A stretch of 64,000 nucleotides of DNA from Euphorbia lathyris (GCF_963576675.1 NC_088913.1:83079001-83143000); one strand, 5' to 3'; positions 10,681 to 22,837 are shown, counted from the first letter of the stretch. Notes: generated by a model not told the origin, from the letters alone. Made by a program: numbers and translations.

Positions 10681-13600
10681 ATGCGCAGTTCTCGAAGTTC
10701 AGGCATTGCACCAGACCCTATAGACCTAGAAATTGAGAAAACCATTAGGAAGAACAAGAAAAATAAGAAAAATAAAAATAAGACCCCAGTAAAAACACAT
10801 ACCGAGCCAGGAAAAATGGCAGACCCACCAACACTTATGGAATACGGTAGGCCAGGTGTGGCCGGTGTAACCAATAGTATCGTTAGACCCAGAATCACCG
10901 CAAATCAATTTGAAATTAAGCCAGCTTTGCTTAATATGTTGCAAAATAATATAACATTTTACGGGTTACCTAACGAAAATCCTAACACCCATTTAACAAA
11001 TTTCCTAGAAATTTGTGACACATTTAAAATTCCAGATGTGACTGCAGAAGCAATCAAACTTCGCCTCTTTCCTTTCACTTTGAAGGATAGAGCCAAAGAA
11101 TGGTTAACTTCCATGCCAGCCGCAACTTTTTCCACTTAGGAACAATTAGCCCAAGCGTTTTTATCTAAATATTTTCCTTTATCAAAAACCGCAAGAGTCA
11201 TAAAGGAGTTAACATCTTTTTCTCAAAATGATAATGAGACCCTTTATGAAACTTGGGAACGTTTTAAAGAACTTCAACGTTTATGCCCACACCACCAATT
11301 ACCCGCTGAACTTTTAATGCAAACATTTTACAATGGACTGAATCCTACAACTAGGGGTTCATTAGATGCTATGTCGGGAGGGCTATTTATGAAGAAAACA
11401 TCAGCCCAAGCGAGAGAACTTTTGGAGGAAATGGCAATCAACAGCAGTATGTGGCCCGCAGAACGTGGACATATGCCGGTGGCAAAACCATCATCCTCAA
11501 CCTCATCGTCAGTTAAAGGTATAGTTGAACTTGATCCAGTCGCGATGCTACAAGCCCAATTTTCTGCTTTATCGCATAAAATTGACAAATTTATGGCACC
11601 GCGCGATACCAATGGTAATCCAATCCAAACGGATGTGGATTACGAAAATATGAGTGAGATTGAACAGGTAAATTTTATCCAAGGGCAAAACCAAACTAAT
11701 AATCCTTACTCTAATACTTATAATTCTGGATGGAGGAATCATCCTAACTTTAATTGGAAAGATAACAGTAACAATAATATTAGTGCTAATCAAAATCGTA
11801 CCACTAATTATCAAAATCAGTCAAGAGATACGATTAGCACTTTATCTTCTAAAATCGACAAGTTTATAGATGCTATCAGTGGAAAAATAAGTAATCACGA
11901 TGATGGTTTTAAACGGATCGAAAATAAATTCGACCAGCTTATTAAAAACCACTCATCTAGCATCCATAATTTGGAGGTTCAAATTGGTCAACTTGCTAAA
12001 TCAATTCCATCTCGAAAAGAGGGAAGTCTTCCCAGCCATACGGAAGAAAATCCGAAAGAGCAGGTGAAGGCTATTACTCTTCGTTCAGGAAAAAATTATC
12101 AAGGGCCTGAAATGCCCGAAGATGCAACATTACAAGGAACTGATTTACCGAAGTCCAAAAAAGATATCTTAAACACAAATATTTCACCATTTGACACAGG
12201 TACTAAAACTTTTGTACTCAAACCACCTTTTCCGCACAAAGTTCGAAATAAGGACTATGATAAACAACTTCTAACGTTTTTGGATAAACTTAGAAATTTG
12301 CATATTAATTTGACGTTTATGGATGCAATAACACAAATTCCTAACTATGGTAAGTTTTTAAAGGATTTGATTTCGAAGAAAATCAGTTGGGAAGGAATTT
12401 CATCCATTTCGTTAACTGAAGACTGTAGTTCAATAATATCAAGTAATTTGCCCACTAAACTCAAGGATCCCGGATGTTTTACTATTCCGTGTAAGTTGGG
12501 AGATATTGAATTCCCAAGTTGTCTTTGTGATTTAGGAGCAAGTATAAACTTAATGCCATTGTCTATTTTTAACAAGTTAGGTTTAGAAGAAGATATCAAA
12601 CGTACCAATATGGTTTTGCAATTAGCGGATCAAACCACTAAAAGGCCGTATGGTATAATTGAAGATGTTTTAGTCAAAGTCGATAAATTTATTTTTCCTA
12701 CCGATTTTGTTATCTTAGACTTTGCATATGATGTAAATTGCCCTTTAATTTTTGGCAGACCATTTATGAACACGGGACGCTCTCTAGTAGATGTGTCGGA
12801 AGGGAAGGTAGTTTTAAGGATAGGAGAAGATAAGGTCGAGTTTAACATGAACAAAGCGATGAAATACCCTATGGAGGAATTCGCTTGTATGAAATTTGAT
12901 TTAGTCGAGGAATGTGTCAATGATGTAATTCAAAGTGAAGAAATAATTGAACCTATAGTAGACGAGGAATTAGATGATAAGGACCCAGAGCCTTTGATTC
13001 GAGAAGATTGACCAGTTCCACCTTCAATTGTAACACCCCCTAAATTAGAACTTAAAGAGTTACCCAGTCATTTGATATACGCTTTCTTAGGCGAAGGCGA
13101 TTCTCTACCTATAATTATTTCTAACAAATTAACAAGCGATCAAGAAGAAAAATTGAAAGAAGTTGTTAGAAATAGGATAGGTAGTATGGGATGGCAAATT
13201 TCAGACTTAAAAGGAATTAATCCTAGTATAGTAATGCATAGAATTCATTTAGAAGAAGATAAGCCACCTAAAGCGGATAGGCAAAGACGCTTAAATCCGA
13301 ACATGAAGGAAGTAGTCAAAAATGAGATTACTAAACTTTTAGACAATGGAATCATTTATCCGATCTCGGATAGTGAGTGGGTTAGTCCAATCCATTGTGT
13401 ACCTAAAAAGGGAGGCATAACTGTTGTAAGAAATGATGAAGGTGAACTTATACCTACACGAACCACCACCGGTTGGAGGGTTTGTATAGACTATAGGAAC
13501 CTAAACAAAGCAACCAGGAAAGATCATTTTCCTCTACCTTTCATTGATCAAATGATCGAAAGGATAGCCGGTCATGCATTTTACTGTTTTCTAGACGGTT

Positions 13601-15945
13601 ATTCCGGATTCTTTCAAATTTACATTTACCCGGATGACCAAGATAAAACAACCTTCACATGTCCTTACGGAACTTTTGCATATAGGAGAATGCCTTTTGG
13701 TTTATGTAATGCACCAGCAACTTTTCAACGATGTATGACAACAATATTAAATGACTTCATTGAAGACATAATGGAAGTTTTCATGGATGATTTTTCAGTT
13801 TATGGAGATTCTTTCAATGCATGTTTACAGAACTTAGATAAAGTATTGTCTAGATGTGAGGAAACAAATTTAGTATTAAATTGGGAAAAATGCCATTTCA
13901 TGGTAGACGAAGGAATTGTTTTAGGTCATAAGATTTCTGAAAAAGGTTTAGAAGTGGACAGAGCAAAGACTTCAGTTATAGAAAAATTACCCCCACCAAC
14001 CACTGTTAAGGGAGTAAGATCATTTTTAGGTCATGCAGGTTTTTACAGACGGTTTATAAAGAACTTTTCTGTAATTTCCAAACCACTTACTAATTTGCTT
14101 ATGAAGGATTCAACTTTTGATTTTAATAAAGATTGTTTACAAGCTTTCAATACCTTGAAAATGGCTTTAGTCAGTACACCAATAATATCAAAACTCGATT
14201 GGAATCTACCTTTCGAAATTATGTGTGATGCGAGTGACTTAGCTGTAGGATGTGTATTAGGTCAAAGGAAGGATAAGAAACTTCATGTTATATATTATGC
14301 GAGTCACACATTGTCCGGTGCACAACTAAATTACACCACAACTGAAAAAGAAATGTTAGCAGTAGTTTTTGCATGTGATAAGTTCCGATCTTATTTGTTA
14401 GGATCTAAAGTTATTATTTATACTGATCATGCAGCTTTACGATATTTATTTGCTAAGAAAGATGCAAAACCACGTCTTATTAGATGGGTTTTACTATTGC
14501 AAGAATTTGACATTGAGATTAAAGACAAAAAGGGAGTTGAAAACCTGGTCGCCGATCATCTATCAAGACTTGAGGATGAAAACGGTCCCATCGGTGAAAC
14601 ATCAGGCATTCGAGATGATTTCCCCGATGAACATCTCATGCAAGTACAAAGTGTCATAGCTCCATGGTATGCAGATATAGCCAATTACTTAGCTGCACAT
14701 GTTGTGCCAGATGGATTGACTTACCAGCAAAAGAAGAAATTCTTTTCAGAAGTTAAAAAATATTTTTGGGAAGATCCATTCTTGTTCAAAACATGCGGTG
14801 ATGGAATATTTAGGAGATGTGTTAGTGAGTTTGAACATGAATCTATAATGATAGAATGTCATGCTAGCGCTTACGGAGGTCATAATAGCGTAAGCAAAAC
14901 AGCAGCTAGAATACTTGAATGCGGATTCTTTTGGCCTACTCTGTTTAAAGATGTCCGTTCATTTATTCTCCGCTGTGATAAATGTCAAAGAACGGGGAAT
15001 ATAGGAAGGAGAGATGAGATGCCTCTTAAGAACATATTGGAAGTTGAAATCTTCGACGTATGGGGAATTGATTTCATGGGTCCTTTTCCTCTTTCTTTTG
15101 GCAAAAATTATATATTAGTAGCCGTAGATTATGTTTCAAAGTGGGTTGAAGCAATTGCAATCCCGACAAATGATTCTAAAGTAGTTGTTAAGTTTTTAAA
15201 TTCAATATTCTGTCGATTTGGAGTTCCTAGAGTTATGGTAAGCGACGGTGGTACTCACTTCGTAAATAGAGCTTTTGAGTCACTTATGAAAAAATATAGA
15301 GTACACCATCGTATCTCTACACCGTACCATCCTCAAACGAATGGTCAAGCAGAAATTTCAAATAAAGAACTCAAATGGATACTTGAGAAAACAGTTTCGT
15401 CTTCTAGAAGAGACTGGGCACATAAACTTGACGATGCACTATGGGCATACCGTACTGCATTTAAAACACCTATCAGGATGACACCTTATAGATTAGTCTA
15501 TGGTAAAGCTTGTCATTTGCCGGTTGAATTAGAACATAAAGCATATTGGGCTATAAAAACCCTTAATTATGATTTGCAAAGCGCAGGGAAAAAGCGTTTG
15601 TTTGACTTAAACGAGTTGGATGAATTACGCTATTTGTCCTACGAAAATACAAGAATTTATAAGGAGAAAATTAAAAAGTGGCATGATGCCAAAATCAAAA
15701 TTAAAAACTTTAATGTTGGAGATAAGGTCTTACTTTTTAATTCTAGATTAAAATTATTTCCAGGTAAGCTAAAATCTAGATGGGCTGGACCATTTTTGGT
15801 TGTTCAAACATTTGATTACGGAACATTGGAGCTAGAAAAGTCTAATGGCGACCGATTTAAGGTCAATGGTAATCGTTGCAAAATTTATTTCGACGGAGCT
15901 CCTATTCAAGCAATTGAATCCGTGGATAAATTTTATAAAAATTAA
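10681..15945 (+). pseudogene. Element B gag-pol polyprotein (Athila-type), two in-frame stops
   Basis: A single reading frame of 1,755 codons from the ATG at 10681; the in-frame GTG at 10663 is less likely as a start. It encodes retrotransposon Gag, an aspartic protease (CDLGASINLMP near codon 616), reverse transcriptase with an intact FMDD box (codons at 13780-13791), RNase H (CDASDLAVG near 14223), and an integrase with H-H-C-C finger (about 14860-14995) and DDE core ([26 protein letters not shown]). No chromodomain is seen, as expected for Athila. The frame is interrupted only by TAG at 11137-11139, in Gag, and TGA at 13009-13011, between protease and RT. Both are explained by single transitions at Trp and Arg codons. 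Pol from 13012 on is otherwise complete, so the copy is recently dead, or it depends on proteins made in trans. Confidence 0.92.
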
Positions 15946-16158
15946 TTTCTTTGATTTTTATGTTTTTAATTTATAGCTTTTCTTATTTTCATTCTTTTTC
16001 TTTTTAATTTATTGTTTTCTTTTTAATTTATTTACTTTAATTTTTATTTTTTTTTATCATTAAGTACAAATGAGTTTTATTCACATTAAAATTTTAATTT
16101 AGTCATGTTTTGAAATTTTCATTAAGTGTTAAGTGTTATTTAGAAATTATATATGCAG

Positions 16159-16236
16159 AAATCTCAGTTGAGATTTTCTATGTTCCAGGATTTGGAAATC
16201 TCAGTTGAGATTCCGAAAATCTCAGTTGAGAAATTT
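16159..16236. repeat. Cluster of CTCAGTTGAGA near-palindromes in element B
   Basis: Three copies of AATCTCAGTTGAGATT or close variants within 80 bp of the pol-ORF3a spacer. They are related to the longer GTCGCGACTGAGATT hairpins in the LTRs. Confidence 0.8.
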
Positions 16237-16372
16237 TCTGTCTTTTTACATTTGAAATAACTGTAAGTGATTACAGTCTTCTTTCTTTAAAATTTTCTGT
16301 CAGTTGAATTGAAGAGGTATCATTCTGACACCTATTTCTTTCTAACAGACATAACCTTTCACTTATAGTTCT

Positions 16373-16380
16373 TATATATT
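16373..16380 (+). promoter_or_regulatory. Candidate internal TATA box before the first ATHILA ORF
   Basis: TATATATT about 100 bp upstream of the ATG at 16480, followed by a pyrimidine-rich leader rich in TTC and TTT. The 'cctgtag' just downstream (16381-16387) could alternatively be a splice acceptor for a subgenomic mRNA. Confidence 0.35.
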
Positions 16381-16479
16381 CCTGTAGGATCAGACTTCTT
16401 CCATTTTACTTCATCTTTCTAAATTTCTTTCTCAAGTTCTCAAATCCTACAGACTTCATTTTTCTTTTCTATCACAAAC

Positions 16480-17409
16480 ATGACTAAGTCTTTGAAGAAC
16501 ATTCAAAAACAAAATCCTTCTCGAAAGGAGAAAGTTGATATCTCCGATAGATATGGAGCATGGTTTCCCATTTATAACCATGACGAGGGGAAACGTTTTA
16601 TGCAATTCAGATATGCTCAGTTCTTTGGCATGATGTATCTGGACGAGTTTCTGAACGAGGAACTCGGGATAAGCGAAGCAATTGATCGCTATCTAACTAA
16701 TTTGGGTTGGTCCAAATTTGTTCATATGAAATTTCCTATTATTGGAAATTGGGTTTTGGAATTTTTCTCCACAGTTAGGTTCGTCAACAAGAGACGTGTT
16801 CGTCTCAGTTTTCGTTGTGAGGGGGAGGTATTCACTTTTGGCTATCCAGAACTTCACAATTGGTTTGGATTTCCACCCCGAGACACAACTCAACACCATC
16901 CTGGAAGGGATATGACTTCTACAGACATATGGAGGATGCTAACAGGATTTAGGCGATTCAATCCACGTCTTGCCTTCAACAAATCCATTAATTCTAATTC
17001 CATGTTGTATCTGCATAAGTTCCTCTGTCACAGCCTTTTTGGTCGAGTCAGTAGCAATGTTGTGAAAGATACTGATCTTTATGTGTTGGGCGACATTTTC
17101 CAAGACAACTCAGTTAACTCCTCAAAGATTTTAATGGAGGGGTTAGTTGTTGCTTCCCGTTCTAAGAAACGGAAGACTGGGTTCGCCAACATCATATGTG
17201 GAATAATTTTAGGAGCCAAGGGAACCATTTCTGTTCCTTGGACTGATACAGAACCATACCCGATTTTAGACTACGAGTTCTTGGAGAACGAGGGACTTGT
17301 TAAACGAGTTTTCCGTTCTGGTCCAACATTCCTTTCTGCACCAGAGAGGCAAGTCTTCGTTCAAACGAAGATTAACAGGGCCAATGCACGCCGTCTGTCA
17401 TTTAGTTAG
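16480..17409 (+). CDS. ATHILA ORF-1-type accessory protein, copy 1 (309 aa)
   Basis: An intact ORF with its own ATG, downstream of pol. It resembles the ATHILA ORF-1 family (env-like or unknown-function third ORF of Athila elements). Visible landmarks are a basic N-terminus (residues 1-18), LTNLGWSKF near 71, LSFRCEG near 109, the aromatic NWFGFPPRD near 125, an LHKFLCHSLFGRV block near 177, and IICGIILGAKG near 240. There is no signal peptide or clear membrane segment, so an envelope role is not supported by sequence. The same blocks occur in the ORF at 18160-19398, so the two are diverged tandem copies. Function is unknown; it is presumably dispensable for replication. Confidence 0.75.
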   Translation: MTKSLKNIQKQNPSRKEKVDISDRYGAWFPIYNHDEGKRFMQFRYAQFFGMMYLDEFLNEELGISEAIDRYLTNLGWSKFVHMKFPIIGNWVLEFFSTVRFVNKRRVRLSFRCEGEVFTFGYPELHNWFGFPPRDTTQHHPGRDMTSTDIWRMLTGFRRFNPRLAFNKSINSNSMLYLHKFLCHSLFGRVSSNVVKDTDLYVLGDIFQDNSVNSSKILMEGLVVASRSKKRKTGFANIICGIILGAKGTISVPWTDTEPYPILDYEFLENEGLVKRVFRSGPTFLSAPERQVFVQTKINRANARRLSFS

Positions 17410-17740
17410 GGATATATATATTTTATGTGTTTCTGTTTGTTGTTTTTAATATATATATATGAGTGCTTGATTGTAAATTATGTTTTTATAATGTTTCTAT
17501 ATAGATGTATATGGTATTGTTTATATTTTGTCAAAAGATAAATAAAAGTGCATTAATTCTTTAGTTTATTTCTTTTATCTTAAGGAACAACCTTTGGGTT
17601 TCCTTTAATTTAATGTTTTAGTTTTGTTTATCTCAGTTTGAGGGATTAATGTTCACATTTTGGTACTTAATTTTAAGAGGAATTGGTTTAGAAGTGTTAA
17701 AATCATCAAAAACAGTCCCCATTTTACCCAGATTTTTCAG

Positions 17741-17859
17741 AATCTCAATTGAGATTTCGAATTCTCAGTTGAGACAGCAGGAGGAAAATTTTTCAGGCAA
17801 AATTTCGTCCCTTCCCTTCTCTCTGTCGCGACTGAGATTTTGAAAATCTCAGTCGCGAC
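17741..17859. repeat. Hairpin pair between the two ATHILA ORFs
   Basis: 17741-17756 is the perfect 16-bp palindrome AATCTCAATTGAGATT. 17825-17859 is a hairpin with 15-bp arms GTCGCGACTGAGATT and its complement around a short AT loop. The latter is the same hairpin as in the LTRs. Confidence 0.88.
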
Positions 17860-17965
17860 TTGCGACTTCCAGTCACGGGATTGGGCGAAATTTTCACCAT
17901 CTTTTCCTATTCCTACTCTATTTACTACCTATTCAACTATCCTAATCAATACCTATTACTTACAC

Positions 17966-17978
17966 CTATATATATCAC
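17966..17978 (+). promoter_or_regulatory. Candidate internal TATA box before the second ATHILA ORF
   Basis: CTATATATATCACC-like box about 185 bp upstream of the ATG at 18160. The stretch between is a C/T-rich leader with no ATG-initiated long frame. It resembles a plant pol II promoter and 5' UTR. Confidence 0.45.
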
Positions 17979-18159
17979 CTATTTTTCCACCAATCAATCA
18001 TCTTTTCTCTTCCCAATAACAAGATTCACTCATCTTCCCCATAAATTTTTACCCTATTCATCTTCTTCTTCCCCAATTCACCACTATTATCTTTCATTCT
18101 AACTTTCATCCTTTCATATTTTCATCTATTTTCACCCTAAATTCACAAACCAAAACAAT

Positions 18160-19398
18160 ATGCCTAGACAAAAGACCGTTGCAAACAAAGCCAAGGCCAC
18201 CGAGATCAATAGATTACGGGTTCAATATGGAGCACCGTTCGATATCACGTCGGAAGCCGAAGGACGCAAATATCGTCGGTTTTCTAATGTCCTCGTAGAG
18301 TTCTTCGACATGCCTTTTCTTGACACCGACACGGTAAACACTCTTTTTTTTACCGAGCGTATTGATGAATTTCTTACCGTTCTTGGTTGGAAACGATTTG
18401 CTAGTATGCGTTTTCCTAGTCTTAAAACACATATTATTGAGTTTTTGGTTACTCTAACCTATGACAAGAAGAAAGGAGTTATCTCTTTTCGGAGTGATGG
18501 AGTCTGTTATGATGTTAATTATGCGGCCATGAACCGTTGGTTTGGTTTTCCTACTCGAAATTTTTATTCAAAGCCAAAGCCTTTTGATTCACACACGGTT
18601 TGGAATTCTTTAACCGGTTTAGATGTTTTTAGTCCAAAGAATACATCTAGTAAGCTAATTAAGGATGATTGTGTATTCTTCTTTCACAAGTTTTTATCAT
18701 TCTCCTTATTTGGTCGGGTTGAAAGTTCAAAAGTGCAAGTTCGTGATTTGGTTGTGTTTGATGCTATTTTTAAGGGTTTGACAATTGATAGTATTGAAAT
18801 GATATTTACTAATTTAGTTCGAGCTTCCAAGTCCCGCAATAAGCAAGTGCCTATGGGTAATTTGATTACCGGTATTGTTTTGGGCGCTCGAGGTGAATTA
18901 GCGGATTATCAAAATATGTCTCATGTTGGTTTACCATCATTGGATCTCACGGCACTTCAAAGGGCCAATTTATTGAAGAAGTTGGGACCACCCGCTTTTA
19001 TATCTTATGCGGATCGCACAAGACGTGTTTTTGCTACCATGGATAGTGAAGCCTCGGGTTCTCAAGGTTTAGGTGCCCAAGATGATAATGAGGAGGATGA
19101 AGAGGAATTTGATGAAGAAGAAGAGGAGGAGGAGAATGTTGATGTTAATGCCACCGAGCAAGCAAATATGGAACCAAATGAAGAAGAACAAGTTGGATGG
19201 CAACGTGTTTTGACACAAATAAACGAGCATAACCGTCACATGAATTTGCGGTTAGATGAAGTCGTTGCCAATAATGCCGAAATGAGTTCAAGGATCACTA
19301 CATTGAGTCGTGAGCACAAGTCTACTTGTCGCCAGATGCTCTCTTTCTTCCGACGTCAAGGAGTTGAGACTACGCCTTCTCCACCACCATCACCTTGA
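18160..19398 (+). CDS. ATHILA ORF-1-type accessory protein, copy 2 (412 aa)
   Basis: An intact ORF from the ATG at 18160. It shares the order of blocks of the upstream ORF: LTVLGWKRF near residue 72, VISFRSDG near 106, NRWFGFPTRN near 126, FHKFLSFSLFGRV near 173, and NLITGIVLGARG near 236. It adds a C-terminal tail: a strongly acidic run of Asp/Glu (about 305-325), then a helical, heptad-like stretch and a Pro/Ser end. The acidic and coiled-coil tail suggests protein-protein contact rather than membrane fusion. No transmembrane segment is seen. The function of the family is not established. Confidence 0.78.
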   Translation: MPRQKTVANKAKATEINRLRVQYGAPFDITSEAEGRKYRRFSNVLVEFFDMPFLDTDTVNTLFFTERIDEFLTVLGWKRFASMRFPSLKTHIIEFLVTLTYDKKKGVISFRSDGVCYDVNYAAMNRWFGFPTRNFYSKPKPFDSHTVWNSLTGLDVFSPKNTSSKLIKDDCVFFFHKFLSFSLFGRVESSKVQVRDLVVFDAIFKGLTIDSIEMIFTNLVRASKSRNKQVPMGNLITGIVLGARGELADYQNMSHVGLPSLDLTALQRANLLKKLGPPAFISYADRTRRVFATMDSEASGSQGLGAQDDNEEDEEEFDEEEEEEENVDVNATEQANMEPNEEEQVGWQRVLTQINEHNRHMNLRLDEVVANNAEMSSRITTLSREHKSTCRQMLSFFRRQGVETTPSPPPSP

Positions 19399-20895
19399 TA
19401 GGTTTTATCGTTTCTCTCTTTAACTCATTTTCGTTATTATTATTATGTTTTATTCGGTTTGGTACAATATTTTTACTTATGTTTGGTACAATTCTCTTTA
19501 TTATTAATGTTTGAATGTTATGGTATTCTATTTTTCATTTCTAATTCGTATGGTTTATTTCGTACTATTTTTCGTGTTTTATCGCTTTTTGCACCAATGA
19601 GGACATGGTCTAAATTAAGTGTGGGAGGAGGTATTTCATATCCATTTTAATTTTAAGTACGAATGAATGCTATTTATTTTTAAATGCATGTTGTTATTCA
19701 ATTTTAAGTAAAGTATAATATGCAACAATTTTTCAAAAACAAATGCAACATTTTTTGCAACACTTTTTCTCATGCAACATTTTTTCACAAATAATAGCAA
19801 TTTTTCATAAAGGATAAATTTTTGTTAAAGAAAATATTTCATATGTTTTCAAACACTTTAACTTTCAAAATAATGTTAAGCATATTTTAATGTTATCATT
19901 ATTGATAGAAATAAATATTTCTATACGGGCTATATTTTTACAAATATTTTTACAAATCTCCGATACGATTTTATCAAAAACGTCTCGAGTAAATATATAT
20001 AAGTAAAATTTCTTTAGTTTCAAATCTCTACTTTATATCATGAATTAATGATAAATATAAATCTTATTTTCAATTTTCAATTAGGTTTATAGGCATAAAT
20101 CGAACTAACAACTTTAGCTTTTTAGCTCGATATTATTTTTCGTCTTACATTAAAAACCAATTGAAGTTTTTAAGGAAACTTTAGCCATAATACATGTTGA
20201 ATTTCAAGTCAATATAGGATGAATGTGCTATTTTTCTTTCCCAATTTTATTTTCATATTAAATCAAGTAGTCGTATTCTTAACTTTTGGCCACGATTGAG
20301 ACCAACCTTATCACAATCGAGGTATAAAAGGGAAGAAAATTAAGTATCGTTTACTTTTGGCCACGATTGCGACCACCCTTATCACGGTCGAGGTATGAAA
20401 GGAACGTTAAAAAATTAAAGCAAAATTAAACGTGTTTAAAGTTTTAAGTAACGATTGCGTCCACCCATGGCATGGTCGGTACCTCTTAAACGAACACGAA
20501 AGCAAATAAAATGCGTATAAAGTTACAATCGAGACCACCCTTATCTTGGGCGTAACTAAGCAAATATATTAAACCTAAGTCCTTAAATCCATATTTGTAA
20601 TAGTTTAGGTTTGGGAAAGGAAATTTTGTGCTTAGAAATGCCTTGAGACGAAAGATTCGGAAACATGCGTGCTTACACCGTCCCGAATACTTCAATATAA
20701 AAATTGAAATACAAGACGAGTAATATATCTCTTTTATACTAGCTAGTTTGATACCTTGCGTATAAATTTACCATGAAAAGTTTATCTTTCGGTTTAACTA
20801 ATTCAAAGAGGAATATATGGGTATATATTCTATTTATAAAGAGATTGATTAGAGAATAAATTCAGTGAAATTTTGCTCGGGACTAGCAAAAGCTT
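19399..20895. other. Non-coding 3' region of element B
   Basis: About 1.5 kb of AT-rich sequence between ORF3b and the 3' LTR. It has repeated 'gcaacattttt' words near 19720-19800 and the repeated purine/pyrimidine motif at 20283-20557. No protein is recognised in the ORFs here. Confidence 0.6.
20283..20557. repeat. Four spaced copies of a CACGATTGCGACCACCC motif
   Basis: Copies at about 20283-20332, 20354-20403, 20450-20487 and 20526-20557 share 'acgattg(c/a)g(a/t)ccacc' followed by 'atc...gtcgaggta'. Spacing is about 70-100 bp and divergence increases downstream. They lie upstream of the polypurine tract. Role unknown. Confidence 0.65.
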
Positions 20896-20908
20896 AAGTG
20901 TGGGAGTT
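20896..20908 (+). other. Polypurine tract of element B
   Basis: AAGTGTGGGAGTT immediately before the 3' LTR, the expected plus-strand primer position. Confidence 0.75.
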
Positions 20909-22415
20909 TGTTAAGCCCAAAATATACCTAAAATATCCTATATAAATACGATAAATTTACATTGAAATCGTGCTAATTATATTCATTTGGAATACTTTTA
21001 CGTCTTTATTTATTTCTTTGATGCAATGTACCTAAATATTTGGTAAAATCCAAATAGGAGCGAAAACGGAGCTAAAACAGAGCTAAAATGGAGGGAAAAC
21101 CTTAAAAACGTACCGAGAATGCATATCAGCCAGAAGAACGCTCGAGGAGGACGAAAAACAGTCGAACGCCAGGGAGGAAAACTCTCTGTCGCGACTGAGA
21201 TTCTCAAAATCTCAGTCGTGACTTACGGAGGCCAGACCGGGGGAAAACAACGTATTCAAACTCGCCCCTATACCCCCTGTCGCGACTGAGATTTTCAGAA
21301 TCTCAGTCGCGACAGCAAGTCTTCCTGCACACAAAACACATGTTTAATTCGCAAAAACACGTCTGTTCGTTCGGATAAAAGCAACCCTTCACCAGCAGAC
21401 ACGACCCGTCATTTACAACCCTTCAACAACTATAAATAAGTGATCCATTTCAGAAATCAAGGTTGGTTAAGTTGGAAAAGTTAGAGAAATTAGAGAAGAA
21501 AGTTGTTATGTTGAGTTTCTGATTCAGGAAAGAATCAGAAAGTTAGATTTCATTTCTGTAAGCAATCGTGTTGTACACGAATTGTATTTAGATTAGTTAT
21601 AAACACAGTATTAGTTTAGTTTTCATTCTGATAGTGGACGGGACCAGTCTCTATTCCAAAGATCCAGCGAGAAGAATTGACGGCTAAAGCGCATATAGTT
21701 TGACGAGCCTACGAAGTTTGAGAGAAAGATTGACGACCCGGATCTCAAAGTCTTCGTTACAATGCTATCCAAGTTTCTACTTCTCTGTTAACTTGTGAAA
21801 ATTCACATTTCAATTAATGATATACTTATTTATTCAATATATTCTTACTGTTGTTATTTTGATATTGTTCTGACAAAATGATTTTCAAAATGATATATTG
21901 GTGTTTTTATTAAAACGTTCTATTCCATCTTATTCTTATAAGAACTTTGTTGAACACTTAACAAATTTAGTTTTTATGGATGACATGATCGCGGCTTATC
22001 AGAAGTAAAACACTAGTTTGATTAAGGTAGGAATCGTCTCTACGCTAGAGGGATTTCTATGGTTCGAAACCATTTAATTGAGTAAATTATTATATTGTTA
22101 CATGTCCATAATCTCACAAAGTTAAATTTGTTTACTTTGCTTTATAAAAATAAGATCTATTTCATTCCGATTACGGAAGTATCTGTTTTGTAATCAAAAT
22201 TCCAAACGGAATTGTTCTCTAAACTCGATATAATCTTTCTATCTAATCCTAATTTACCAAAACCTATTCCATCAACTAAACGTATTTCTTTTATTAAACC
22301 TAAACACGTGATTAAACCGAATTAAATAAAGTTTTAGTTAAAAAGCGTTCCATGTGGGTTCGATATCTTTTATTACTACAAGCGTATACCGTGCACTTGC
22401 GGAAATCGCTCAACA
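20909..22415 (+). repeat. Element B 3' LTR
   Basis: 1,507 bp, nearly identical to 8976-10489. It has the same TATA box (21431) and hairpins (21188-21222 and 21279-21313). It lacks one 7-bp direct repeat present in the 5' LTR near 10045. Confidence 0.96.
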
Positions 22416-22420
22416 AAAAG

Positions 22421-22835
22421 GTTTGAGGCTCTACCGTTAAAGAGCTCAGTAGAGAATTCGAAAGCTCAGAACGTGTTCCGGGGACAGGACGTGGGCATAG
22501 AGGCCGAACCTGGATAAATCTGCTAAGTAACATCGTTCTAACCTTAAACTCCTTTAATATATATATTGCTTGCTTAAACAAAACTGACCAAGTAAAGAGG
22601 TCACGTTGAGTTGTGTGCATTAAGTATCTGAGTTCAGGAATAGACTCAAGTGCTATCTCCTGACTCAAAGAAAGAAGCTGACTTAGTCACCAGTTGGCTA
22701 AGCTAGTGTCTTACTTCACTCAGCGCGCTGTGTAATTCCTTTTTAGAGAAAAAGAAGTCAGCCTTAACGTACTAAAATTTAAAATAGTTCGTATCCCCCC
22801 TTGGAACTAATTAGTTACGTTATAAGGGACCAACA
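22421..22835 (+). repeat. Element A 5' LTR, second part
   Basis: It continues the LTR broken at 8975 and matches 42319-42733. It ends GGGACCAACA directly before the primer site. Confidence 0.93.
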
Positions 22836-22837
22836 AG

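Larger units (their letters stand above)
8976..22415 (+). mobile_element. Element B: Athila-like Ty3/Gypsy retrotransposon, 13.4 kb
   Basis: It is flanked by the perfect 5-bp duplication AAAAG (8971-8975 and 22416-22420). LTRs of 1,514 and 1,507 bp begin TGTTAAGCCC and end CTCAACA. The primer site TGGCGCCGTTGCCGGGGA is the tRNA-Asp type typical of the Athila/Tat branch. Gag-pol is one frame with two stops, followed by a 5-kb 3' region with two ATHILA ORF-1-type ORFs, hairpin-rich spacers, a polypurine tract and the 3' LTR. The LTRs differ by a 7-bp indel (near 10045 versus 21985) and scattered substitutions, so the insertion is recent. Confidence 0.96.

Noticed and set aside
16480..19398. Envelope glycoprotein genes in the Athila element
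   Set aside because: No signal peptide, membrane segment or cleavage site in either ORF; they match the soluble-looking ATHILA ORF-1 type instead.
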